From assembly GCA_003454135.1 (NCBI GenBank), contig DMKW01000266.1, positions 3,195-9,844 on the forward strand: a DNA stretch of 6,650 bases, read 5' to 3'. Position 1 is the stretch's first letter. Every line of letters starts with the position of its first letter. The translations under genes were made by a program, and so were the position numbers. Below are positions 1-5,618 of this stretch, piece after piece. The notes under the pieces were generated by a model. It saw only the letters and a list, made by a program, of their open reading frames with translations, searched no databases and was not told the DNA's origin. The DNA comes from Microbacteriaceae bacterium. GTDB lineage: Bacteria; Actinomycetota; Actinomycetes; Actinomycetales; Microbacteriaceae.

Positions 1-1385
1 GGGCCATCGTCGAGGCGGGAGTCGACGTTGCCCGCATGAACCTCAGCCACGGCAGCTACGACGTGCACGAGGAGGTCTACTCCAACGTGCGCCGCGCGAG
101 CAAGGATTCCGGGCGCGCCGTCGCTGTGCTCGTGGACCTCCAGGGCCCGAAAATCCGTCTCGGCAAGTTCGAGAACGGACCGTACGACCTCGCCGTCGGC
201 GACATCTTCAAGATCACGATAGAAGACATCGTGGGCAACAAGGACATCTCCGGAACGACGTTCAAGGGCCTGCCGCACGACGTGAAAGAGGGCGACCCCC
301 TCCTCATCGACGACGGCAAGGTCAAGCTCAAGGTGCTCTCGACCGACGGAACCGTGGTCACGACCGAGGTCGTCGTGGGCGGAGCGGTGAGTAACAACAA
401 GGGCATCAACCTGCCCGGCGTCGCGGTCAACGTGCCGGCGCTTTCCGACAAGGACGAGGCAGACCTGCGCTGGGGCCTGCGACTCGGAGCGGACCTCATC
501 GCGCTCTCGTTCGTGCGCAGTGCCGAGGACATCATCCGCGTGCACGAGATCATGGCCGAAGAGGGCGTCAAGCTCCCCGTGATCGCCAAGATCGAGAAGC
601 CGCAGGCCGTCGACAACCTCGAGGCCATCATCGACGCATTCGACGGCATCATGGTCGCCCGCGGCGACCTGGGAGTCGAGCTTCCGCTCGAGGCGGTGCC
701 GATCGTGCAGAAGCACGCCATCGAGCTGTCGCGCCGCATGGCGAAGCCCGTGATCGTGGCGACGCAGATGCTCGAATCGATGATCTCGAGCCCGATCCCC
801 ACGCGCGCCGAGACCTCGGACGTGGCCAACGCCGTGCTCGACGGTGCGGATGCCGTGATGCTGAGCGGTGAAACGAGCGTGGGCGAGTACCCGGTCATCA
901 CCGTGCAGACGATGGCTCGCATCATCAAGTCCACCGAAGAGCACGGACTCGAGCGCATCCCGCCGCTCGGAACGAAGCCGCGTACGCAGGGCGGCGCGAT
1001 CACGCTCGCCGCTGCCGAGGTCGCCGACTTCGTCGAGGCCAAGTACCTGTGCGTGTTCACCGAGACCGGCGACTCCGTGCGACGCATGTCGCGACTGCGC
1101 CATCGCATCCCGATCATCGCCTTCACCCCGGAGGAGGGCATCCGCAACCGCCTCGCGTGGGTGTGGGGCACCGAGACCTACCTCGTTGACCGCAAGACCC
1201 ACACCGACGCCCTGTTCGGCCAGGTGGACGACGTGATGCTCGGCGAGAACCGCGCGGATCTCGGTGAGAAGGTCGTCGTGATCGCCGGGTCGCCTCCCGG
1301 AATCTCCGGCGGCACGAACGACATGCGCGTGCACCGCGTCGGCGACGCTCACAACGCGGTCGCTCCGGCGTACGCCGCGAAGTAG
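1..1385 (+). CDS. pyk: Pyruvate kinase, 5'-truncated by the window edge
   Basis: Last step of glycolysis in the cytosol: phosphoenolpyruvate + ADP to pyruvate + ATP, needing Mg2+ and usually K+. The frame is open from base 3, giving 460 residues; the ATG at 36 is internal, because the residues before it continue the conserved (I/V)(V/E)AG(V/M)DVAR-MNLSHG stretch. About 20 N-terminal residues are missing. Numbered from base 3: RMNLSHG 11-17, GPKIR near 48-52, the mobile B domain roughly 54-135, the active-site signature IAKIEKPQ with catalytic Lys196 and Mg ligand Glu198, ARGDLG with Mg ligand Asp222, ATQMLESM 253-260 (phosphate-binding Thr254), and MLSGETSVGEYP near 286-297. The C domain runs from about 327 to the end and closes with the typical GSPPGISGGTN. 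No frameshift or missing catalytic residue is seen. It converges on the DUF2510 gene with a stem-loop between them. Identification is secure. Confidence 0.97.
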   Translation, partial: AIVEAGVDVARMNLSHGSYDVHEEVYSNVRRASKDSGRAVAVLVDLQGPKIRLGKFENGPYDLAVGDIFKITIEDIVGNKDISGTTFKGLPHDVKEGDPLLIDDGKVKLKVLSTDGTVVTTEVVVGGAVSNNKGINLPGVAVNVPALSDKDEADLRWGLRLGADLIALSFVRSAEDIIRVHEIMAEEGVKLPVIAKIEKPQAVDNLEAIIDAFDGIMVARGDLGVELPLEAVPIVQKHAIELSRRMAKPVIVATQMLESMISSPIPTRAETSDVANAVLDGADAVMLSGETSVGEYPVITVQTMARIIKSTEEHGLERIPPLGTKPRTQGGAITLAAAEVADFVEAKYLCVFTETGDSVRRMSRLRHRIPIIAFTPEEGIRNRLAWVWGTETYLVDRKTHTDALFGQVDDVMLGENRADLGEKVVVIAGSPPGISGGTNDMRVHRVGDAHNAVAPAYAAK

Positions 1386-1410
1386 TCTCTGGCGCATTCC
1401 GAGCGCGAAA

Positions 1411-1449
1411 TCTGGCCGTCCGCTGCGAAGCGGGCGGCCAGACTCGTTT
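1411..1449. terminator. Stem-loop terminator between pyk and the DUF2510 gene, probably bidirectional
   Basis: Arms at 1411-1423 and 1430-1442 pair over 13 positions with a single G-U pair, around a 6-base TGCGAA loop. The stem begins 25 bases after the pyk stop. Short T-containing tracts follow in both directions (CGTTTCT on plus, ATTTCG on minus), so it could also end the convergent DUF2510 gene, whose stop lies about 87 bases away. The T tract is weak, as is common in high-GC genomes. Confidence 0.8.
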
Positions 1450-1528
1450 CTGCCTTCCCGTCTGGGCGCGAACTTGGGTGTGGAATCGCGATCGAGTTTC
1501 TCGGCGGCGCGAAACCGAATCCGACCTA

Positions 1529-2131
1529 CTAGCTGGTCAGCCCCGGCATCGACTGGAGGACCGCCGACATCGCCTCGGAGACCTTGACGATGGTCACGAC
1601 GAGCGAGATCGCGATCACTGCCACGCACGCCCACAGTGGCGCCAGGCCACGGCCCGCGCGCCGATTGACGATCACGGAACGACCGATCGCATAGACCGCC
1701 GGCGTGATGAAGGCGAAAGCCCAGTGGAACGGGCGCACGAAGCCGTCCCGCGTCAATTTTCGCCAGTCGAAGAACGCCACGGCCACCGTTCCGAGGTAGA
1801 GGGACCACGACAGGAGGGTCGACAGCAGGTAGCCCGGGTCGAAGATGAGGGACGGGCCGACCCGTGAGCCGAGCACCGCTCCGCGCATGTCGTAGGTGAG
1901 CAGTCGGGCCACCGAGACGAGGGTCAAAGCGACCACGAGCCAGATGTAGACGTTGTACACGGGAGTTCCAACACCGACGATTGGTTTGGCCGTCGCCCCG
2001 TAGACCTCGAGCGACGGGTCGTGCAGGTGCTCGGTCCACCGGGAGCCGTCCCACCAACGCTGGAGGGGCAGCCCGGTGGGCTCCGGATACCAACCGGCCG
2101 GCGTTGCCGGCGGCGTCTGGGCCTTCGTCAC
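1529..2131 (-). CDS. DUF2510-domain membrane protein, four predicted TM helices
   Basis: Function unknown. Residues 12-43 form a DUF2510 motif (PAGWYPEP..., then QRWWDGSRWTEH), a short tryptophan-rich module found at the N terminus of many actinobacterial membrane or secreted proteins. Hydrophobic segments near 60-79, 101-121, 134-155 and 164-184 suggest four membrane helices, with the DUF2510 part probably on the cytoplasmic side (inference, no signal peptide). Start choice: GTG at 2131 has AAGGAG four bases upstream, giving 200 residues. The longer in-frame GTG at 2164 has no Shine-Dalgarno and directly abuts a -10-like hexamer, and it would add 11 residues before the domain. The gene lies downstream of the USP gene on the same strand with a 114-base gap holding a possible hairpin and a promoter, so it is probably transcribed alone. 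The TM part resembles no family I can name. Confidence 0.85.
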   Translation of the reverse strand: MTKAQTPPATPAGWYPEPTGLPLQRWWDGSRWTEHLHDPSLEVYGATAKPIVGVGTPVYNVYIWLVVALTLVSVARLLTYDMRGAVLGSRVGPSLIFDPGYLLSTLLSWSLYLGTVAVAFFDWRKLTRDGFVRPFHWAFAFITPAVYAIGRSVIVNRRAGRGLAPLWACVAVIAISLVVTIVKVSEAMSAVLQSMPGLTS

Positions 2132-2135
2132 GTTG

Positions 2136-2141
2136 CTCCTT
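2136..2141 (-). promoter_or_regulatory. Ribosome binding site of the DUF2510 gene
   Basis: AAGGAG on the minus strand, four bases before the GTG at 2131. It decides in favour of the shorter start over the GTG at 2164. Confidence 0.65.
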
Positions 2142-2164
2142 GGTGTGCGAGTTGCGCTGAGCAC

Positions 2165-2170
2165 AGCCTA
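2165..2170 (-). promoter_or_regulatory. Possible -10 element of the DUF2510 gene
   Basis: TAGGCT on the minus strand fits TAnnnT and would place the transcript start near 2158, giving a leader of about 27 bases that includes the AAGGAG. No good -35 hexamer lies at 16-18 bases; the nearest candidate, TTGTGA, is only 13 bases upstream. Many actinobacterial promoters have a poor -35. This is a weak call. Confidence 0.3.
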
Positions 2171-2195
2171 GAGCGAGGTTCCCTCACAACGGCGC

Positions 2196-2219
2196 GGCTC
2201 GCCGAACGACACGGCGGCC
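2196..2219 (-). terminator. Possible hairpin terminator after the USP gene
   Basis: Eight paired bases with one bulge: GGC-CGCCG against CGGCG-GCC around a 7-base loop, lying 27-50 bases past the USP stop. No T tract follows on the minus strand, so termination here is an inference from position and stem strength. The separate 10-base palindrome GGCGCGCGCC at 2228-2237 lies between it and the stop. Confidence 0.35.
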
Positions 2220-2245
2220 GGGCGTACGGCGCGCGCCCGCGCGAC

Positions 2246-3100
2246 CTAACCGAGCGAGGCGACTGTTCCCACGACGACCATCGGTGCCCTGATTCCGAGC
2301 ACGAGCGCGTGGCTCACGGATCCGAGGAGCAGGCGCCGGATACCGTGAAGGCCATGGTTGCCGACCACCAGGAGTGTCGCGCCACGCGCCGCTTTCGCGA
2401 GCACGTCCTGGGCGCGACCGCGGGCGAGAAACTGCTCGACCGCGAGGGACGGATAGTCCCGACTCAAGGTCGCGAGCGCCTCGTCGAGCACGTGCCGGTG
2501 CATCATCTCGAGTGATTCGAGAAAGTCGTCGTCCGGAATGTAGACGTCCTGCCAGACGGCCGGCTCGAGCCACGCGTGCACCACTCGAAGCGGCTCATCG
2601 GTGCGAAGCGCTTCCTCCGCGGCGAAGGTTAGTGCGCCGTGCGATGACGGCGACCCGTCGATGCCGACGACGATGCCGCTTCGGTCGTCCGTGGTGTCGG
2701 ACGGGATGATGGCGATGGGGCCGCGGGCGGAGGCGGCGAGTCGAGAGCCGACCGACCACGAGTAGCGGAAACTTGGGGAGGTGTTGGCCGGAGTCCCCAC
2801 CACTACGAGAGTCGTGGCGGAGGAATAGCGCCCGAGTTCTTCCGCCGGGTCGCCCTGCACGAGTTCAGACTCGACCCTCACCGACGGGTGGGCCGCGCGC
2901 ACGCGGTCGGCATCTTCCATGAGGTCGACCCGCGCCGCGGCGGCCGGTGAGTCGGCCGCGAAAAATTTGGATGCCGCCATGCGGTCCTCCGACACGCGAA
3001 CCATCAGCAACCCCTTGCCGACACCGCGTTCGATGGCCCAGTCGATCGCCGCTCGCGCGGATGCCGTGCCGTCCCAGCCCACCACCGTCTTCTCGATCAC
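2246..3100 (-). CDS. Universal stress protein, two tandem USP domains
   Basis: Cytoplasmic stress-associated protein of the UspA superfamily (284 residues, the usual length for tandem actinobacterial USPs). Domain 1, about residues 2-134, starts with KTVVGWDGTASARAAIDWA; domain 2, about 142-280, starts with GIVVGIDGSPSSHGAL. Domain 2 keeps the ATP-binding pattern G-2x-G-9x-G-S intact (GNHG at 247-250, GS at 260-261). In domain 1 the same place reads GTPA and the pattern is broken, although a VGS remains. Start choice: GTG at 3100 has GAGAGGCGG just upstream and puts the first beta strand at residues 4-7, as usual. A longer GTG start at 3127 would add nine residues, has GAGAGG only about one base away, and sits almost on the predicted transcript start. 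The gene is divergent from the NRAMP-type transporter. Its physiological role is not shown by the sequence. Confidence 0.93.
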   Translation of the reverse strand: MIEKTVVGWDGTASARAAIDWAIERGVGKGLLMVRVSEDRMAASKFFAADSPAAAARVDLMEDADRVRAAHPSVRVESELVQGDPAEELGRYSSATTLVVVGTPANTSPSFRYSWSVGSRLAASARGPIAIIPSDTTDDRSGIVVGIDGSPSSHGALTFAAEEALRTDEPLRVVHAWLEPAVWQDVYIPDDDFLESLEMMHRHVLDEALATLSRDYPSLAVEQFLARGRAQDVLAKAARGATLLVVGNHGLHGIRRLLLGSVSHALVLGIRAPMVVVGTVASLG

Positions 3101-3115
3101 GTCGTTCCGCCTCTC
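3101..3115 (-). promoter_or_regulatory. Ribosome binding site of the USP gene
   Basis: GAGAGGCGG on the minus strand; the GAGAGG part (3110-3115) ends nine bases before the GTG at 3100, and the overlapping AGGCGG ends about six bases before it. It supports the GTG at 3100 over that at 3127. Confidence 0.5.
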
Positions 3116-3139
3116 ATGCGTTGGCACGCCTCTCGAGCG

Positions 3140-3168
3140 AAACTACCGAGCGCCGCGGGCACGAACAA
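3140..3168 (-). promoter_or_regulatory. Candidate promoter of the USP gene
   Basis: On the minus strand, TTGTTC (3163-3168) and TAGTTT (3140-3145) are separated by exactly 17 bases. Each matches the housekeeping consensus at only three of six positions, but the key TTG and TAnnnT bases are kept. The predicted transcript start near 3133 leaves a leader of about 33 bases to the GTG at 3100. Confidence 0.4.
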
Positions 3169-3203
3169 GGGGCTTTGGTCACAGGGGCGATGCCGGGCGC
3201 CGC

Positions 3204-3227
3204 TATGCTGACCTCAATCGACGTCAG
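3204..3227 (+). promoter_or_regulatory. Possible -10 element and overlapping inverted repeat upstream of the transporter
   Basis: TATGCT at 3204-3209 fits TAnnnT and would give a leader of about 55 bases before the GTG at 3271. No convincing -35 lies 16-18 bases upstream; TTGGTC at 3175-3180 is 23 bases away. CTGAC (3208-3212) and GTCAG (3223-3227), ten bases apart, form an inverted repeat covering the end of the -10 and the expected transcript start. That is where an operator would lie, but half-sites of five bases can arise by chance. Confidence 0.3.
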
Positions 3228-3259
3228 GCTGCGACCCGGCCGCGCTCGAAGGCTCCGAT

Positions 3260-3264
3260 GGAGG
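3260..3264 (+). promoter_or_regulatory. Ribosome binding site of the NRAMP-type transporter
   Basis: GGAGG six bases before the GTG at 3271: a near-ideal Shine-Dalgarno. It fixes the start in a frame that otherwise stays open back to 2947, antisense to the USP gene. Confidence 0.8.
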
Positions 3265-3270
3265 TGCGAA

Positions 3271-4572
3271 GTGGCGCGCGACACCGCGGCAGCAGGCAAG
3301 CCGCGGCGCAGCGAACGCCATCATGCCTCCCGGGCGAGCATCCGGGGCAAGGGCTACTTCCGCCGACTCGGTCCAGGCATTGTCACGGGCGCCGCAGACG
3401 ACGATCCGTCAGGCATCGGCACATATTCACAGGTCGGGGCCGCGACCGGAAACCGGCTGCTTTGGAGCGCGCCGGTGCTGCTTCCTCTCGCGTTCGCGGT
3501 GCAGGAAGCGTGCGCCCGTCTCGCCCTCGTCACGGGCAAGGGCCTCGCCGGCATCATCCGGGAACGACTGCCTCGGCCGATGTTGTTCCTCTGTGTCGCC
3601 CTCGTCGCGGTCGCCAACACCGTCAACATCGCCGCGGACATCGGGTCGATGTCTGCGGCCCTTCGCCTGCTCGTGCCGGTTCCCCCGCTCGCAGGGGTGG
3701 TGGGGTTCGGCGCGGTGATCGTGCTCGCCGAGATCTACGTTCCCTACCACCGCTACGCGAAGCTGCTCCGGTGGCTGTGCCTGTCGCTGCTCGCCTATGT
3801 CGCCGTGCTCTTCGTGGCGAAGGTGAACTGGCCGCAGGTCGGGCTCGACATCGTAATCCCGAAGATCGTATGGGGTCGCCCCGACGTCGCCTTGCTGATC
3901 GGGTTGGCCGGCACGACGATCTCGCCCTACCTGTTCTTCTGGCAGTCCGCGGAGGAGATGGAGGCGCGAGCGACCGAAGAGGGCTATGCCGTCAACGAGA
4001 CGCACATTCGCGCGATGCGCGGCGACGTCTTTGCGGGGATGGCGACCGGCGTGTTCGTGATGATGGCGATCATGATCACCGCGTCGGCGACGCTGCACCG
4101 CGCGGGCATCACCACCGTGCAGACGGCGGAGCAGGCTGCGCAGGCCCTCAGCCCGCTGGCCGGGCCGTTCGCGGGCGTGCTCTTCCTCCTCGGCATCGTC
4201 GGCACCGGTCTCCTGAGCGTACCGGTGCTCGCCGGGGCGACGTCGTACGCGATCGCCGAGACCTTTGGATGGCGCGAGAGCCTCGAGAAGCGGCCGAGCC
4301 AGGCACGGGCGTTCTACGCCGTCATCCTCGTGTCCGTCGTTGTCGGGCTCGGGCTCAATCTGATCGGGCTCGACCCGATCCAGTTCCTCTTCATCGCGGC
4401 GGTCACCAACGGTCTCGCCGCGCCGGTGCTCATGGCGGTGATCTGGTGGCTGGCCAGGGATACGCGGCTGCTCGGCGAGTGGCGCAGCCCGCTCTGGTCG
4501 CGCATCCTGCTGGGTGTCGCGACGATCGCGATGGGCGTGCTCCCGTTTCTCTGGCTCCTCGCACCCGCCTAG
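3271..4572 (+). CDS. NRAMP-superfamily divalent metal transporter with non-canonical metal-site motifs
   Basis: Integral membrane protein of 433 residues, of the NRAMP/SLC11 (MntH-like) superfamily, which moves divalent cations inward, usually with protons. After a basic N terminus (about 1-32), I count eleven likely helices: near 33-56, 62-82, 102-124, 139-157, 165-183, 204-226, 251-275, 294-318, 346-363, 369-391 and 409-430. Helix 1 reads GAADDDPSGIGTYSQ (40-54) where canonical NRAMPs have DPGN: the metal ligand Asp is kept (Asp45) but the Asn is Gly48. Helix 6 reads GTTISPYLFFWQS (214-226) against the canonical GATVMPH pattern, so the metal-contacting Met is Ser218 and the His is Tyr220. 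This marks a divergent branch often annotated simply as 'divalent metal cation transporter'. Whether the substrate is Mn2+/Fe2+, Mg2+ or something else cannot be told from sequence, so no mntH symbol is given. It is divergent from the USP gene and ends in a strong stem-loop. Confidence 0.93.
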   Translation: MARDTAAAGKPRRSERHHASRASIRGKGYFRRLGPGIVTGAADDDPSGIGTYSQVGAATGNRLLWSAPVLLPLAFAVQEACARLALVTGKGLAGIIRERLPRPMLFLCVALVAVANTVNIAADIGSMSAALRLLVPVPPLAGVVGFGAVIVLAEIYVPYHRYAKLLRWLCLSLLAYVAVLFVAKVNWPQVGLDIVIPKIVWGRPDVALLIGLAGTTISPYLFFWQSAEEMEARATEEGYAVNETHIRAMRGDVFAGMATGVFVMMAIMITASATLHRAGITTVQTAEQAAQALSPLAGPFAGVLFLLGIVGTGLLSVPVLAGATSYAIAETFGWRESLEKRPSQARAFYAVILVSVVVGLGLNLIGLDPIQFLFIAAVTNGLAAPVLMAVIWWLARDTRLLGEWRSPLWSRILLGVATIAMGVLPFLWLLAPA

Positions 4573-4587
4573 GGTGCCGCACGCACG

Positions 4588-4622
4588 CCGAAGGCCAGGA
4601 GCGGATCGCTCCCGGCCTTCGG
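4588..4622. terminator. Stem-loop terminator shared by the transporter and the convergent secreted-protein gene
   Basis: A perfect 9-bp outer stem (CCGAAGGCC at 4588-4596 with GGCCTTCGG at 4614-4622), one A-C mismatch, then a 5-bp inner stem (GGAGC with GCTCC) and a GGATC loop. It begins 15 bases after the transporter stop and ends 17 bases before the facing gene's stop. No T tract follows on either strand, which is common at this GC content. Position and strength suggest it serves both genes. Confidence 0.7.
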
Positions 4623-4639
4623 TCAAACGGTGGTTCTGG

Positions 4640-5416
4640 CTAGTTGCCGGCCGTGGCGTGAACGCCGGCGCTGCCCTGAATCCGCTCGGCGATCTTCTGG
4701 ATCTGCCCGCCGTATCCGCCGCTCAGCGCGGTGGCTTCGGTCTTCGTCGCGTCGGCGACCAGTTGGTCTGCCGGCGCGTTCTTCAACGCCGTCAGGTCGG
4801 TCTGCAGGTTGGCCGGGAGCGACGCGAAGATGTCGGGGTGTTCGATGAGCGTCGTGGCGATCCTCGCTACCGACTGTCCGAGGTCCTGACTCGTGGCGAG
4901 GTCGCCGCGAAGCTCGTCACGAAGCGACCCTGCGAGCGGATGCTTGGCGCCGCTCTTCAGGTCGGTGGCGATGCGCTTGAGCTCCTGGCCGTAGCCGCCC
5001 GCGAGCGCCGTGGTGGTGACCTTCTCAGCGTCGGTGGTCGCGTCGGCAGCCGGCGCCTTCGCAAGCGTGGTCAGGCCGGTCTGGAGCGCAGCCGGAAGTT
5101 TCGCGAACAGTTCGGTCTTTCCGACCGCAACGGCGGCGAGCTTCTGCGCCTTCGCTCCGTCGACCGTGGTCAGGAAGAACGCATCGCGAACCTGCTTGGC
5201 GATGGATGCGCCGAACGCGTGACCCCGGTGGCCGTCCACATGCGCCGAGGCGCTCGCCCTGGCACTCGGTGCGGCGGCCGGGGCGAGGGGAGAGGCCGAT
5301 GCTCCGGCGACGCCGACTCCGAGGAGCGCGCCGGCCGTGAGCACAGACGCCGCTCCAACGGCAATGCGCTTCTTCAGGGGAGTGTTGAACACGGTATTGC
5401 TTTTGTTCTGAGTCAT
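4640..5416 (-). CDS. Secreted protein of unknown function with two internal repeats
   Basis: I do not recognise a named family. The 258-residue product has a clear Sec signal peptide: a positive start (KKR at 15-17), a hydrophobic core about 18-37, and an AxA-type site, Ala-Ser-Ala at 39-41 before Ser42. There is no lipobox cysteine and the mature protein has no second membrane segment, so it is predicted to be released or loosely wall-associated. A low-complexity Ala/Ser/Pro/His linker (42-66) precedes two copies of one unit. The best-kept parts, residues 100-157 and 193-250, align without gaps at 27 of 58 identities by hand count, sharing LPA.LQT.LT.L, ALxGGYG and an IA near the end. Similarity fades outward but the register continues, giving units of about 69-157 and 162-250 with a 93-residue period. 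The product has no cysteine and is likely helical. ATG at 5416 has GAAGGA six bases upstream. It converges on the transporter gene. Confidence 0.9.
   Translation of the reverse strand: MTQNKSNTVFNTPLKKRIAVGAASVLTAGALLGVGVAGASASPLAPAAAPSARASASAHVDGHRGHAFGASIAKQVRDAFFLTTVDGAKAQKLAAVAVGKTELFAKLPAALQTGLTTLAKAPAADATTDAEKVTTTALAGGYGQELKRIATDLKSGAKHPLAGSLRDELRGDLATSQDLGQSVARIATTLIEHPDIFASLPANLQTDLTALKNAPADQLVADATKTEATALSGGYGGQIQKIAERIQGSAGVHATAGN
4667..4840 (-). repeat. Second copy of the internal repeat in the secreted protein
   Basis: Encodes residues 193-250: F(A)xLPANLQTDLTAL followed by ALSGGYGGQ. Same length as the first copy, with no gaps needed to align them. Confidence 0.8.
4946..5119 (-). 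repeat. First copy of the internal repeat in the secreted protein
   Basis: Encodes residues 100-157: LFAKLPAALQTGLTTL followed by ALAGGYGQE. At 27 of 58 identities to the second copy the duplication is old, not a recent tandem copy. Confidence 0.8.
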
Positions 5417-5422
5417 TGTGAA

Positions 5423-5428
5423 TCCTTC
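5423..5428 (-). promoter_or_regulatory. Ribosome binding site of the secreted-protein gene
   Basis: GAAGGA on the minus strand, six bases before the ATG at 5416. The rest of the 200-base gap up to 5618 shows no convincing promoter hexamers, RNA gene or ORF with coding character. Confidence 0.7.
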
Positions 5429-5618
5429 TCTCTAACCCGCGGCCGATTCCGGCAGATGGCCGGAGCTGGCCGCAAATGGGCACCGAGCGAGCGTAGGCAG
5501 CCGGTCTGGGTCCGAGGTCCGTGGGGGCTGGCAATCCTCCGGGTTTTTGGCATGTTGGTCGCGCGGGCGCAGCGTTCCCGGCAGCGAACCAGTATGTGTT
5601 TGCGTCTTCTCGGCGTGC

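Noticed and set aside
77..1171. 364-codon minus-strand frame opposite pyk
   Set aside because: Ser/Arg/Thr-rich shadow of the pyruvate kinase reading frame with no recognisable domain.
2228..2237. GGCGCGCGCC perfect 10-base palindrome after the USP stop
   Set aside because: An alternating GC palindrome without a loop is expected by chance in such GC-rich sequence and does not by itself mark an operator or terminator.
2919..3270. Long plus-strand frames reaching upstream of the transporter start, including an upstream extension of the transporter frame itself to 2947
   Set aside because: They run antisense to the well-supported USP gene, and the GGAGG-spaced GTG at 3271 gives a normal NRAMP-type N terminus.
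3427..4626. 399-codon minus-strand frame opposite the transporter
   Set aside because: Its composition is Arg/Asp/His/Glu-rich in the way expected of the complement of a hydrophobic GC-rich gene; it has no domain and is fully covered by the transporter.
5523..5548. GGGGG/CCTCC stem followed by a run of five T on the plus strand
   Set aside because: Looks like a small terminator, but no plus-strand gene lies upstream, the stem is only five pairs including a G-U, and the loop is eight bases.
5417..5618. Gap between the secreted-protein gene and the nuclease gene, searched for a small gene, RNA or terminator
   Set aside because: Only short unsupported frames and weak 4-5 bp stems were found; nothing is strong enough to call.
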